Of a stretch of DNA of 64,000 nt, positions 1-8,886 are shown piece after piece; within the stretch, counting starts at the first letter, position 1, and every line of letters starts with the position of its first letter. The stretch spans positions 1,641,013-1,705,012 of the forward strand of contig NZ_JAGIAS010000001.1 of assembly GCF_017744695.1 (NCBI RefSeq), read 5' to 3'. The position numbers and the translations under genes are program-made. This DNA comes from Dyadobacter sp. GTDB lineage: Bacteria > Bacteroidota > Bacteroidia > Cytophagales > Spirosomataceae. The notes beneath the pieces were generated by a model, which was not told the DNA's origin, did not search any database, and worked only from the letters and a program-made list of their open reading frames with translations.

Positions 1-2340
1 AATGTTTTTACCAATGTCGTGCACATCGCCCTTTACAGTAGCGAGCAATATCTTACCTGCGGATGAACCGCCTTCCTGTTTTTCAGCTTCAATAAAGGGC
101 TGCAAATAGGCCACGGCCTTCTTCATGACGCGTGCCGATTTCACGACCTGCGGAAGGAACATTTTACCTTCACCAAACAAGTCGCCGACGATGCTCATAC
201 CATCCATCAAAGGCCCCTCGATCACTTCCAGCGGGCGGTCGAAGAGCTGGCGGCATTCTTCGGTATCTTCATCTACGTAATCCGCAATACCTTTTACCAA
301 TGCATGGGAAATGCGCTCCTTCACGGGAAGCTGTCTCCACGACAGGTCAGGACCGGTTTGCGTTTTACCTTTATCTTTTACGGTTTCCGCATAACTTACC
401 AAACGCTCGGTTGCGTCCGAACGACGGTTGAGCAACACATCCTCTACGAGTTCGAGGACATCCTTCGGAATTTCGTCATAAATACCGATCTGGCCGGCAT
501 TCACGATCCCCATGTCCATTCCCGCCTTGATCGCATGGTAAAGAAATGCGGTGTGAATTGCCTCGCGCACCGGCTCGTTACCCCGGAAGCTGAACGAAAC
601 ATTGGAAACGCCACCTGACACTTTCGCATGCGGAAGGTTTTCCTTGATCCACGCTACGCTTTTAATGAAGTCGACGGCGTAGTTATTATGTTCTTCCATT
701 CCCGTCGCAACGGTCAGGATATTCGGGTCAAAAATGATATCCTCGGCTGGAAAACCTACTTCATCAACCAGAATACGGTATGCGCGTTCGCAGATTTCGA
801 TCCGGCGTTCGTAATTGTCGGCCTGTCCTTTTTCATCAAAAGCCATTACCACGGTTGCCGCACCATAGCGAAGCACGGTCCGCGCCGATTCCTTGAATTT
901 CTCTTCACCCTCTTTGAGCGAAATCGAATTCACGATCGATTTTCCCTGTACGCATTTCAAACCCGATTCGATTACTTCCCATTTGGATGAGTCGATCATC
1001 AAAGGCACTCTGGAAATATCTGGCTCGGATGCAATCAGGTTCACGAAAGTCTTCATGGCCTCTACGCCGTCGATCATACCTTCATCGAGGTTAATATCGA
1101 TCACCTGCGCGCCGCTCTCCACCTGTTCGCGTGCGATGGTCAGCGCTTCGTCGTATTTGCTTTCCCGGATCAGGCGGGCAAATTTCTTTGAGCCTGTCAC
1201 GTTACAACGCTCGCCGATGTTCACAAAATTGGTCAGCGCATTGATTTTCACCGGTTCCAGCCCCGAGAGCTTCATCACCGTCTCCGAAGCCGGTAGTGTA
1301 CGCGGGCTGTGCTTCCCGGCGATGTCCGCGATCACACGAATGTGGTCAGGCGTGGTACCGCAGCAACCTCCGATGATATTGACCAGGTTGTCCCTCAAAA
1401 ACCCGTCGATGATCTCGCCCATTTGCTCCGGCGTCTGGTCGTATTCGCCCATTTCGTTCGGCAAACCCGCATTAGGGTGTGCAGAAGTATAAAAAGGGGA
1501 TTCCTTGGCCATGATCTGCACGTAAGGACGCATTAAATCGGCTCCCAATGCACAGTTCAGACCCACTGATAATAATGGTAAATGCGATACGGAGGTCAGG
1601 AATGCCTCGGTCGTTTGTCCTGAAAGCGTGCGTCCCGACGCATCGGTAATCGTTCCTGAAATCATGATCGGCAACGCCTGGCCCGGCTCGATCCGCCATG
1701 ATTCCAGATGCGGTACCTTACCCGCTTTCGCGTCTACAAAAAACTGATCGATCGCGAAAAGCGCTGCCTTCGCATTCAAAGTGTCAAAAATTGTTTCCAC
1801 GAGCAGCACGTCACAACCGCCATCCGTAAGGCCTTTTACCTGCTCGTAATAGGCTTCCACCAATTGATCGAAACTGATCGCACGAAAGCCAGGGTTATTC
1901 ACATCCGGTGAAAGCGATGCGGTACGGTTGGTAGGACCTATCGAACCTGCCACAAAACGCGGCTTGTGTGGTTCCCGCGCAGTAAAATCATCGGCTACTT
2001 CCCGCGCCAGCCGTGCTGATTCGTAGTTGAGTTCGTACACGATCTCCTCCATGCCGTAATCGGCCATGGCGATGGTCGTGCCTGAAAATGTATTGGTTTC
2101 GGCGATATCCGCCCCTGCCGCGAAATAAGCGGCGTGAATTTCTTTAATAATGTCCGGGCGCGTCAGTGAAAGCAGGTCATTGTTCCCTTTCACATCGTGC
2201 GGCCAGCTTGCAAACCGCTCTCCCCGGTAGTCGTGATCCTCCAATTTATACCGCTGGATCATCGTACCCATAGCGCCATCCAGTACCAGAATACGGTTTT
2301 TAAGAATTTCGCGGATATCTGCTTTTTGAGTTGCTACCAT
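1..2340 (-). CDS. metH: Cobalamin-dependent methionine synthase MetH (C terminus beyond left edge)
   Basis: Cytoplasmic enzyme moving the methyl group of 5-methyltetrahydrofolate via cobalamin to homocysteine. The minus strand is open for 780 codons from the ATG at 2338-2340 to the window edge. Domains in order: homocysteine-binding barrel ([11 protein letters not shown] near residue 20; zinc-binding GGCCGTTP near 325), pterin-binding domain (about 345-610, starting [13 protein letters not shown]), cap helices (about 640-740), and the beginning of the B12-binding domain with the DxHxxG motif (D772, H774, G777), whose His is the lower cobalt ligand. The rest of the B12 domain and the reactivation domain, if present, lie outside. 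It is divergent from an Lrp/AsnC gene. No riboswitch is visible in its leader, in contrast to metE. Identity is firm; only completeness is unknown. Confidence 0.96.
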   Translation of the reverse strand, partial: MVATQKADIREILKNRILVLDGAMGTMIQRYKLEDHDYRGERFASWPHDVKGNNDLLSLTRPDIIKEIHAAYFAAGADIAETNTFSGTTIAMADYGMEEIVYELNYESARLAREVADDFTAREPHKPRFVAGSIGPTNRTASLSPDVNNPGFRAISFDQLVEAYYEQVKGLTDGGCDVLLVETIFDTLNAKAALFAIDQFFVDAKAGKVPHLESWRIEPGQALPIMISGTITDASGRTLSGQTTEAFLTSVSHLPLLSVGLNCALGADLMRPYVQIMAKESPFYTSAHPNAGLPNEMGEYDQTPEQMGEIIDGFLRDNLVNIIGGCCGTTPDHIRVIADIAGKHSPRTLPASETVMKLSGLEPVKINALTNFVNIGERCNVTGSKKFARLIRESKYDEALTIAREQVESGAQVIDINLDEGMIDGVEAMKTFVNLIASEPDISRVPLMIDSSKWEVIESGLKCVQGKSIVNSISLKEGEEKFKESARTVLRYGAATVVMAFDEKGQADNYERRIEICERAYRILVDEVGFPAEDIIFDPNILTVATGMEEHNNYAVDFIKSVAWIKENLPHAKVSGGVSNVSFSFRGNEPVREAIHTAFLYHAIKAGMDMGIVNAGQIGIYDEIPKDVLELVEDVLLNRRSDATERLVSYAETVKDKGKTQTGPDLSWRQLPVKERISHALVKGIADYVDEDTEECRQLFDRPLEVIEGPLMDGMSIVGDLFGEGKMFLPQVVKSARVMKKAVAYLQPFIEAEKQEGGSSAGKILLATVKGDVHDIGKNI

Positions 2341-2398
2341 AAGTGTTTTAAATGTCTGATTATCATTTCGCCGGAAAAGCACATGCTTTTTGAATTGA

Positions 2399-2428
2399 CA
2401 AATTTAAGTCAATAGATGTTTTGTTCAA
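2399..2428 (-). promoter_or_regulatory. Bacteroidota-type promoter of metH
   Basis: On the minus strand, TTG (2426-2428) is followed after 19 bp by TAAATTTG (2399-2406). This fits the Bacteroidota -33 TTG / -7 TAnnTTTG promoter form. It leaves a leader of roughly 50 nt before the metH ATG. Confidence 0.6.
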
Positions 2429-2443
2429 TAAAATCAAAAAATT

Positions 2444-2458
2444 CAGACTAAAAGTCTG
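2444..2458. promoter_or_regulatory. Short perfect palindrome between metH and the Lrp-type gene
   Basis: CAGACT-AAA-AGTCTG is a perfect inverted repeat with a 3-bp spacer. It lies just upstream of the metH -33 element and about 70 bp before the Lrp-family gene. A binding site for that regulator is possible, but nothing else supports it. Confidence 0.3.
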
Positions 2459-2529
2459 GCAGTTTCACCTAACCTAAATTATTTATCTATATTCGAAGCC
2501 ATCTCGGAGTGAATAAAGATATTCTATCT

Positions 2530-3006
2530 ATGCATAATCTGGACGATATTGACGCCAAAATCCTGCATTTGCTGCAACAGGACGCCACTTTGAAAACACG
2601 TGAGCTGTCGGAAAAGTTGAACCTCTCCTACACGCCCGTGTACGAACGCGTGCGAAGGCTCGAAAAGGAAGGAATCATCAAGAAATACGTCGCGCTGGTC
2701 GACCGCGAGAAAGTAGGTAAGAAACTGATGGCCTTCTGTAACATCGCCTTAAAAGAGCATTCGAAGGTGATGGGCGAAAAATTCGTAAAGGCCGTTTCGG
2801 CGATGGGCGAGGTAATGGAATGCTTCAATATCTCCGGCGACTATGATTTTCTGCTGAAAGTAGTCGTGAATGATATGTCGCAGTACCAGCAGTTTTTAAT
2901 GCAAAAGCTGGGTTCGCTGGAAAACATCGGCAGCACACACAGCTTGTTTGTCATGGGTGAGATCAAAAACTCGTCGGCACTGGAAATGCTACCCTCTAAA
3001 AAATAA
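2530..3006 (+). CDS. Lrp/AsnC family transcriptional regulator
   Basis: 158-residue DNA-binding regulator. The N-terminal winged helix-turn-helix (LDDIDAKILHLLQQDATLKTRELSEKLNLS, then YERVRRLEKEGIIKKY) is followed by an RAM/AsnC ligand-binding domain (about 65-150) with the usual GDYDFLLKVVV strand. An in-frame GTG at 2509 would add seven residues; I chose the ATG at 2530 because family members start a few residues before LDxxDxxIL. It is divergent from metH, so a role in methionine or amino-acid control is a positional inference only. No ligand can be named. Confidence 0.9.
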   Translation: MHNLDDIDAKILHLLQQDATLKTRELSEKLNLSYTPVYERVRRLEKEGIIKKYVALVDREKVGKKLMAFCNIALKEHSKVMGEKFVKAVSAMGEVMECFNISGDYDFLLKVVVNDMSQYQQFLMQKLGSLENIGSTHSLFVMGEIKNSSALEMLPSKK

Positions 3007-3080
3007 ATACGGCCCCGGAAAATCCAGCACCGTATTCCAACTCACCCCTAACAAAATATCGTTACGATCGGTATGATCGG

Positions 3081-3698
3081 TTAATGTCTTTTATGTGGAC
3101 GCCCAAATGCAGGTTTTTCCAATTCCTTGTTAAATGATCCGTCGGCATTGAATAGCAGTATTTTCACTTTGCTGTCCACCAGAATGCCCACATAGTATTC
3201 CCCCGCATCATTGGTTGCGGCGAGTTTGATCTCAGCGCCGGAGTAATTTGAAGTAATGTAGGACGTCACATTCGCAGGTAGCGCGCTCACTTCGATCCTG
3301 GTCAGCTTAGCCTTTTGGACGTGCTGTTTCAGTTCCGCTTTAAATGTCCCGTTTGCATCGAAAAGCAATCCTTTCACCGATCCGTCGGCCAGCGTGATGG
3401 CTACTACGATTTTTCCAGATTGATCTTTTGCAGCGTATTTGATTTCGGAGCCCGCATAGGCACTGTCAATGTAAGCTGTCGCCGTCGCGGGCAAATCTGC
3501 CGTTGCCACTTCTGTAAGTTTTCCTTTACACCTGCCCAACGTCACAGAGTCCGTCTCCACCGCAAGTCTCGCGGCCGATTCCACCACGTTATCAAAATCA
3601 CTCGCCTCAGTTTCAGGGCTCAACGACTCGCTATTCTTCTGACAGGCTGTGAACCAGATACCTGCCAGCATCACCAGTAAAAGAGAAACTTTTTTCAT
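3081..3698 (-). CDS. Lipoprotein with two PepSY-like (BLIP-type) repeats
   Basis: 205 residues. The N terminus is a lipoprotein signal (MKKVSLLLVMLAGIWFTAC; lipid Cys at 19), so it should be anchored in the cell envelope. After a low-complexity linker come two homologous units of about 65 residues: VATADLPATATAYIDSAYAG with IKYAAKDQSGKIVVAI and LLFDANGTFKAEL, and VSALPANVTSYITSNYSG with IKLAATNDAGEYYVGI and LLFNADGSFNKEL. This is the PepSY-like/DUF2874 pattern of Bacteroidota periplasmic proteins. The C terminus is basic (RPHKRH). It is divergent from the ECF sigma gene at 3920. Specific function unknown. Confidence 0.75.
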   Translation of the reverse strand: MKKVSLLLVMLAGIWFTACQKNSESLSPETEASDFDNVVESAARLAVETDSVTLGRCKGKLTEVATADLPATATAYIDSAYAGSEIKYAAKDQSGKIVVAITLADGSVKGLLFDANGTFKAELKQHVQKAKLTRIEVSALPANVTSYITSNYSGAEIKLAATNDAGEYYVGILVDSKVKILLFNADGSFNKELEKPAFGRPHKRH

Positions 3699-3919
3699 GA
3701 TATACCCACGGGTTTTTGTGAAAGTATCAAACTGTTTTCTGCCTTTACGCCCCCTCTAATGCCCGTGTTGCATACCTGACGCATTTTTTTGTGATTTTTT
3801 TCATGACATCTCCTATTTCCTAACCAGGAAAACTTTTCGTATTTTTTTGCAACAGAATGGACACCAGGGACGTATTCGAATGTGAGAAATTCTATCCCTG
3901 ACAATTTGATACCCTGACT

Positions 3920-4534
3920 TTGCTTTTTAGAAGAAAAATATCTTTTAACGAAAACGACTTTGAGTCGGTGGTAGCGGCATGTATTGCCGGGGATAACCAG
4001 GCGCAGAGATATTTGTATAAACAGTTCTTCGGCTATTCAAAAAGCATTTGCCTGCGGTACACATCGTCGACGGAAGAGGCAGAGGAGGTATTGAATGAAG
4101 GTTTTTTAAAAGTGTTTAACAATCTGGGGAAGTACGACGCCAACCACCCCTTCAAGGCATGGCTGCGTACCATCATGGTGAATACGGCGATCAGCTATTA
4201 CCGCAAGCACAAGAAGCACACGGAAGATGTGATCGCCCTGGAAGACGCCCCTTATCCCAAATTTGATGAAGATGTAATAGGCCAGATCACTGCTGAGGAA
4301 ATACTGGAACTGATCCAACAGATCAAACCGGTTTATAAGAATGTATTTTTGTTATACGTGGTGGATGGCTACAATCATCGTGAGATAGCAGACCTGCTGC
4401 AAATCAACGAGGCAACCGTAAGATCGCATTATGTGCGTGCCCGGGCCCGGTTGCAGCATTTGATCAAACAATATTACCCACATCTCTTCCCAAGTGATTG
4501 GGCTGTCAAGTCATTCAGAGGCAATGAAAACTAA
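3920..4534 (+). CDS. ECF-type RNA polymerase sigma factor
   Basis: 204-residue sigma-70 family factor. Region 2 spans about residues 20-90 (YLYKQFFGYSKSICLRY, EEVLNEGFLKVFNNLGKYD, FKAWLRTIMVNTAISYYRK) and region 4 about 125-190, with the helix-turn-helix REIADLLQINEATVRSHYVRA. The only available start is a TTG at 3920; no ATG precedes region 2. It overlaps the next gene by 11 bp, implying translational coupling with a membrane partner that probably acts as its anti-sigma factor. Confidence 0.88.
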   Translation: MLFRRKISFNENDFESVVAACIAGDNQAQRYLYKQFFGYSKSICLRYTSSTEEAEEVLNEGFLKVFNNLGKYDANHPFKAWLRTIMVNTAISYYRKHKKHTEDVIALEDAPYPKFDEDVIGQITAEEILELIQQIKPVYKNVFLLYVVDGYNHREIADLLQINEATVRSHYVRARARLQHLIKQYYPHLFPSDWAVKSFRGNEN

Positions 4535-6026
4535 TAGATTTGAAAATACTATACGCCGAAAATTAGAGAGTATTGAACCGGACTTTCAAGAGCAGGACTG
4601 GGCCCGTATGCAAAATTATATGCAGGCACACACACCTCCGTCATTCCTGCAACAATACGGTTCCTGGATCGGGTACGCCGCCGCCGCCTCGGTAACGTCG
4701 GTGATGGCGTATATGTACGTCAACCAGCTCTCCCAAAACGATCATCTGGTGCAGGATGTCCGAAAACTGCAAAGCCAGATCGAGGTAATCCGCAACCAGC
4801 CTGCGCAAATAGCGAAAACCGATACGGTTTACGTGCTGCAAACCGCGCCTGACGGCCAGAATCTTCAGGCCAGCCTGCAACAGCGCGATTATGGCAACAT
4901 TTCGTCACGGGCCGATGTACAGCCACAGGATTTGGGTCGGGAAGAACTCGCGAGCACGGAACCTGCGCGTGAGACGTCCGTACAAGAGCGGGAAACGATT
5001 GCTAGCGCTCACGATACAGCAATTCCGGCTGACCCGAAGGCTGCGCGTCAGATCCTTGCAAAACCGGGCGAAACGCTTTCCGCGGTTCAGCCTTCCAATG
5101 AAACGGTTCCGTCGGAATCGGGTGTGGCAGGTGAGGCAAATACGACAAAACCAGAAGCTGATCAATTACCAGGGGCATCCTCCAATTTGACCGGCAGCAG
5201 AACTTTCGGTAGCGAATTCCGCATTGCCGCTATCAACAGCCCGGTTGAAATGCATACCGGTATTTCCCTGCAACGGAAAATGCATTACGAACTCGCCAGC
5301 AAGCTTTCGGCGCGGCAAGTGCAAAAAGCGCTTGTCGCCAACAATATGCAGATCGCAAAGGTACCTATGAGCAGCAAAAAGGCCGAGCAGGTAGCTCAGA
5401 CAGAAAATGTAATCCCGAGATTGCCATTGAAAACGCCTTACCGCTTCGGCGCAGGATATCTGGTGGAAGGCAACGGCCAGGGCAAAACAGTGTTGGGGGA
5501 AGTCATTGTCAAAAAGAAATTCTCCATCGCGGCAGGTATTACATGGCTGAAAGTAAAACCAGCTGAGTTCTTCACCGAAACAGTTTTCAGGACCAGGGCC
5601 CGAGCCGATTTCAAGGAAACACATCCGGGCCAGGTACCGCTGATTTTCGAGCTATATAATATTAAAATTGACCAGAATGTGGTTCAGATACCGCTTACTC
5701 TGGCATTCCGTAACACGATAAAGGGCGACTGGGCTTACTATGCAAGCGTCGGGACAAACTTCAAGGTATCGTCCAAAGAGACTATTTCCTATGATTGCCG
5801 CGGGCCCAAAAATGAGTTTTTCAGCCAGAGCTTCACCAAAAAAGGAGACGTTTCCCCCATTACTTCAATGAACTTCGCGGTGGGGATCGAGAAATCGTGG
5901 CACCCGATTGTGGTGCAGGCAGAAGGTTACTGGGTCAATTATTTCAAACCGCTTTCGCCGCTCAGGCAGAGTGCCGGTCCCGGCGTGAAAGTAAAGCTAT
6001 TGTATCAAATAGGCCGTCAAATGTAG
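4524..6026 (+). CDS. Sigma-factor partner: single-span membrane protein with barrel-like C-terminal domain
   Basis: About 500 residues. The start is placed at the ATG at 4524 inside the end of the sigma gene; the upstream GTG/ATG-type starts add only a poor extension. A cytoplasmic N terminus of about 45 residues (TIRRKLESIEPDFQEQDWARM) precedes one membrane segment (about 47-68, WIGYAAAASVTSVMAYMYV). A likely coiled coil (70-95), a long low-complexity linker, and a C-terminal domain of about 200 residues with alternating strands (YRFGAGYLVEG, FSIAAGITWLKVKP, PLTLAFRNTIKGDWAYYASVG) resembling an outer-membrane beta-barrel follow. The context suggests a membrane anti-sigma or sensor. The barrel assignment is inferred from pattern and the function is unproven. 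Confidence 0.65.
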   Translation: MKTNRFENTIRRKLESIEPDFQEQDWARMQNYMQAHTPPSFLQQYGSWIGYAAAASVTSVMAYMYVNQLSQNDHLVQDVRKLQSQIEVIRNQPAQIAKTDTVYVLQTAPDGQNLQASLQQRDYGNISSRADVQPQDLGREELASTEPARETSVQERETIASAHDTAIPADPKAARQILAKPGETLSAVQPSNETVPSESGVAGEANTTKPEADQLPGASSNLTGSRTFGSEFRIAAINSPVEMHTGISLQRKMHYELASKLSARQVQKALVANNMQIAKVPMSSKKAEQVAQTENVIPRLPLKTPYRFGAGYLVEGNGQGKTVLGEVIVKKKFSIAAGITWLKVKPAEFFTETVFRTRARADFKETHPGQVPLIFELYNIKIDQNVVQIPLTLAFRNTIKGDWAYYASVGTNFKVSSKETISYDCRGPKNEFFSQSFTKKGDVSPITSMNFAVGIEKSWHPIVVQAEGYWVNYFKPLSPLRQSAGPGVKVKLLYQIGRQM

Positions 6027-6057
6027 CTTTTCCCTACGAAGTTTCGCGGGCAGGATA

Positions 6058-6087
6058 TTGAAACTTGTCCGCGAAATTCTATTTTTG
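6058..6087 (+). promoter_or_regulatory. Promoter of the Ppx/GppA-type gene
   Basis: TTG (6058-6060), 19-bp spacer, TATTTTTG (6080-6087). It matches the Bacteroidota promoter form. Transcription would begin near 6094, downstream of the possible upstream start at 6065, which supports the TTG start at 6119. Confidence 0.6.
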
Positions 6088-6118
6088 GCCTTTATTAACT
6101 CCCCTACCTGACGAGCTT

Positions 6119-7003
6119 TTGAAATTCGCAGCCATAGATATCGGTTCCAATGGTGCCCGTATGCAGATCTCATCCGTCTTGCATGACGAAGGCATTTCCC
6201 GTTTCAAGAAGGTCGAATATGTCCGGTTCCCGCTTCGCCTCGGACACGACGTTTTTACCCAGGGACGCATTACCCCGCAAAGCGAGGACCGCATGATGAA
6301 GCTCATGCTGGCTTACCAGTTGCTGATGGAACTCCATGAGGTCGATGACTTTATGGCTTGCTCTACATCAGCTATGCGCGAAGCATCCAACGGGCAGGAG
6401 GTTCGTGACCACATCGAGAACCGTACCGGCATCCATATCCAGATTATCGACGGGCAAAAAGAAGCCGAATTGGTCAACAATGTAGTGGTACAATCGCTGG
6501 GCGACGGCCAATATATCCACATCGATGTAGGTGGCGGCAGTACCGAGTTAAATCTGTACCAGGACAGACAGAAAATCAAGGCTAAATCATTCAAACTGGG
6601 TTCGGTACGCCTCCTGGAAGGAAAAGAATCCAAAAATGCCTGGTTGAAGATCAAGGAATGGATCAATCAGAATGTAGATTACAGCCAGCCCATTCAAGCC
6701 GTAGGCACGGGTGGTAATATCAATAAGCTTTTCGATTTGTCCTCCAAACTCACCGAAAGCTCCACCAGTCTCGAAGAAATTCAGCGGATGCGCGACTATA
6801 TCGATCAATTCTCCCTCGCCGACCGCATTAACAAACTGCAACTCAACCCCGACCGTGCGGACGTAATCGTCCCGGCGGGCGACATCTATACTTCCGCCAT
6901 GCGTTGGGCGGGCGCGGACGTCATTCACGTGCCCGATCTGGGCTTGAAAGACGGTATGCTCCAATTGCTCTACGAACGCGCATGCCGCAAAAAAAAGGCC
7001 TGA
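6119..7003 (+). CDS. Ppx/GppA family exopolyphosphatase / pppGpp phosphohydrolase-like protein
   Basis: Actin-fold phosphatase of about 294 residues. Visible motifs are the N-terminal phosphate loop (FAAIDIGSNGARMQI), the second loop (DVGGGSTEL), the SxKLGSVRL strand and the C-terminal ALGxNxxK-equivalent region around IVPAGDIYTSAM. It is the short form with only the two actin-like domains, as is common in Bacteroidota. The start is chosen as TTG at 6119, directly before KFAAIDIGSNG, because a promoter sits at 6058-6087; a longer form from 6065 is possible but would overlap that promoter. Substrate (polyphosphate or pppGpp) cannot be decided from sequence. Confidence 0.88.
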   Translation: MKFAAIDIGSNGARMQISSVLHDEGISRFKKVEYVRFPLRLGHDVFTQGRITPQSEDRMMKLMLAYQLLMELHEVDDFMACSTSAMREASNGQEVRDHIENRTGIHIQIIDGQKEAELVNNVVVQSLGDGQYIHIDVGGGSTELNLYQDRQKIKAKSFKLGSVRLLEGKESKNAWLKIKEWINQNVDYSQPIQAVGTGGNINKLFDLSSKLTESSTSLEEIQRMRDYIDQFSLADRINKLQLNPDRADVIVPAGDIYTSAMRWAGADVIHVPDLGLKDGMLQLLYERACRKKKA

Positions 7004-7020
7004 TACCAGGCCTTTTTTTG
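6989..7020 (+). terminator. Intrinsic terminator overlapping the ppx stop codon
   Basis: A stem with arms AAAAAGGCCTG and CAGGCCTTTTT and a 4-nt loop (7003-7006) is followed by T residues. The stop codon TGA (7001-7003) lies inside the hairpin. A-tract and T-tract flank it on both sides, so it could also stop transcription arriving from the right. Confidence 0.8.
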
Positions 7021-7045
7021 CATTTAAGTATTTTGCTCTCCGGCA

Positions 7046-7414
7046 TTACCAGACCTGTTCCAGGTCCTTTGCCGAGTATTTGTGGTTTCTTTCCGTAAAC
7101 ACGCTATCGGTGTCCTCTTTCTTCAAATGAAGCGGGTTTTTCTTGGTCAGCTTCGCAATGAGCGCAACCGGGAACAAGACAACGAAGAATACCAACGACA
7201 AAAGGATTTTCCCGTTAATTGCGCCCAGCACTTCCGCGATTTTATACCAGCCTTTCACTATCAGGTCCCCAAAAACCGGAATGGCCAGACTGCAAACGCC
7301 TATCACAGCAGCGGCGATCAGGAAATAGGGATATTGAGATTTAAAAATAAAGTATAGCACCACCAGCCCGGTGACGATCACCAGCTGCGCTTTGACTTTT
7401 TCTGATTCACTCAT
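7046..7414 (-). CDS. SxtJ family membrane protein
   Basis: 122 residues starting at the ATG at 7412-7414 (MSESEKVKAQLV); a much longer upstream reading frame is not protein-like. It has three hydrophobic segments (about 9-26, 31-50, 72-92) and a charged C terminus ending KYSAKDLEQVW. Size, position and membrane pattern fit the SxtJ family, found next to O-carbamoyltransferases including the saxitoxin cluster. It is the last gene of a minus-strand row of carbamoyltransferase, SGNH hydrolase, DUF5989 and this gene. Molecular role unknown; presumed accessory to carbamoyl transfer at the membrane. Confidence 0.72.
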   Translation of the reverse strand: MSESEKVKAQLVIVTGLVVLYFIFKSQYPYFLIAAAVIGVCSLAIPVFGDLIVKGWYKIAEVLGAINGKILLSLVFFVVLFPVALIAKLTKKNPLHLKKEDTDSVFTERNHKYSAKDLEQVW

Positions 7415-7514
7415 TTTAATAAAGTAGTATGTTATTGGCAGCAATGCGTTGTGCATTGCTGCCAGACGAAGTTTCAGACAAGAACCGGATTGATCTGCGT
7501 TGTGCTGAAAGAAA

Positions 7515-7664
7515 TCAGAACAAAGTGTAGATGAAAGGCGCAACAGCCGAACCACCACCGATCACGATAAGTACACCAATCAGAAGCAGAACGATGATCA
7601 CAGGAGCGAGCCACCATTTCTTACGCTCCTTCATAAAGGCAAATAAATCAGTTAAGAAATCCAT
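7515..7664 (-). CDS. DUF5989 / SxtK-like small membrane protein
   Basis: 49-residue protein read on the minus strand from ATG 7662-7664 to TGA 7515-7517. It starts MDFLTDLFAFMKERKKWW and continues with one strongly hydrophobic span (residues about 19-40, LAPVIIVLLLIGVLIVIGGG), ending in VAPFIYTLF. The WKERKKWWLxP followed by a glycine-rich helix is the DUF5989 pattern. It lies between an SGNH hydrolase and an SxtJ-like gene, the arrangement seen as SxtI-J-K. The 100-bp gap to sxtJ and 74-bp gap to the hydrolase are compatible with one operon. Confidence 0.78.
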   Translation of the reverse strand: MDFLTDLFAFMKERKKWWLAPVIIVLLLIGVLIVIGGGSAVAPFIYTLF

Positions 7665-7738
7665 CTTATATAGTGTTTAAAAATTCAAATTTAGAACTTA
7701 ATTACTTTTCTGCACACTTCTAACCCGTTAATTCTGAG

Positions 7739-8860
7739 TTATCGTTTGCCCATTGCCTGGTAGAGCCTGTCGGCAATCAACTGGTTGAGCGTTGCACTGC
7801 CATGGCCGTCGTTCTTACCCACAACACGCTCTTTTTCCGGAATTTTAACCACACCGTCGTTGATCCCCACTACCGTCACATTGTTCGCTTTCAGGTAATC
7901 TTCCACCGGTTGGGTATACCCGGCACTTTTATCCACCTGGAACAGGAACGGAATGAAAACGGCGTACATCTGTGCTTTCGTACTGTCGCGATAGGCAATC
8001 ATCCCGGAAAGGTCTCGCAAATGCGCATTCAGAACCGTGGTGTCGGTATATGCAGTTTGGACAAATTTCTCAAACGTACTGAAACCGGTGTGTGGTAGTT
8101 GCCAGTAAATAAAATTCGGCAAATAAAAGCGCTTCACAATCGTCGCCATCGGCCCTTTGAGATCGGCATAAGGTTCCGCTCCCGTGAGGGTAAGGCCTTT
8201 TTCGCGGCCTACTTTCTCGATATCATTCGGGAAATACTCCAGAATGATAATGTCCGGTTTTACAGGAAAATCCTGCAAGCGTTTCACCTCGTCGCGGGTG
8301 TCGGCCCCCGACATTCCCAGGTTATAGACAGTATATTTATCCGGCCCGAGCTTGGCTTCGAGCATATTGGAAAAGCGCTCATTAACATCCTTCAAACCGT
8401 GCCCTGCCGCAAATGAATCGCCGATCACAAGGACTTTTTTCTTTCCGGGCTCATTCTGTACCTCCTTATCGTGGTAACCCAGCGCATTCACCGGATGCCA
8501 GTATTTTTCCCACCAGATCTGCGACGCTTTCGAAAGCACGCCCTCATGGCTTTGCGGTACGTACATGAACACGATTTCAAGGAAAATCAAAACGACAATC
8601 AGCGGCGTAATGATCGTTACGACATTGGCAACAAGCCCTTTGGCCTTGCTTTTTACCACCCCATAATAGAAGACGCGCAAGATCTCGATGATCAGCAAAA
8701 ACCAGAATGCAAATTTGGCGAGCCGCACATGCCAGCTATCGCTCTGAGGATATCCCGGGTAATCGAATTTGATGTGGAACTTGTCCGGATAGAACAGGAA
8801 CACAAAGAGCAATCCCAGGAACAGGATGCGGATAACACTGGTAACGATTTTAGATGCCAT
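7739..8860 (-). CDS. Membrane-anchored SGNH/GDSL-family hydrolase
   Basis: 373 residues. Three membrane spans lie in the first 100 residues (about 8-24, 48-67, 80-101), and the catalytic domain follows. Block I is VLVIGDSFAAGHG with the nucleophile Ser149; block III-like LEYFPNDIE and a C-terminal NDGHGS supplying Asp and His complete the pattern. Enzymes of this type deacylate or acylate envelope carbohydrates. The gene stop is 74 bp from the DUF5989 gene and its start is 26 bp from the carbamoyltransferase stop, so they are probably co-transcribed. Substrate unknown; a cell-surface glycan or lipid is the natural guess. Confidence 0.82.
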   Translation of the reverse strand: MASKIVTSVIRILFLGLLFVFLFYPDKFHIKFDYPGYPQSDSWHVRLAKFAFWFLLIIEILRVFYYGVVKSKAKGLVANVVTIITPLIVVLIFLEIVFMYVPQSHEGVLSKASQIWWEKYWHPVNALGYHDKEVQNEPGKKKVLVIGDSFAAGHGLKDVNERFSNMLEAKLGPDKYTVYNLGMSGADTRDEVKRLQDFPVKPDIIILEYFPNDIEKVGREKGLTLTGAEPYADLKGPMATIVKRFYLPNFIYWQLPHTGFSTFEKFVQTAYTDTTVLNAHLRDLSGMIAYRDSTKAQMYAVFIPFLFQVDKSAGYTQPVEDYLKANNVTVVGINDGVVKIPEKERVVGKNDGHGSATLNQLIADRLYQAMGKR

Positions 8861-8886
8861 TATTTTGGGTGCTCAATGATACGGGA

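Noticed and set aside
893..1492. 199-codon plus-strand open frame within metH
   Set aside because: It is antisense to a clear metH coding sequence; composition is Ser/Ile-rich without a domain.
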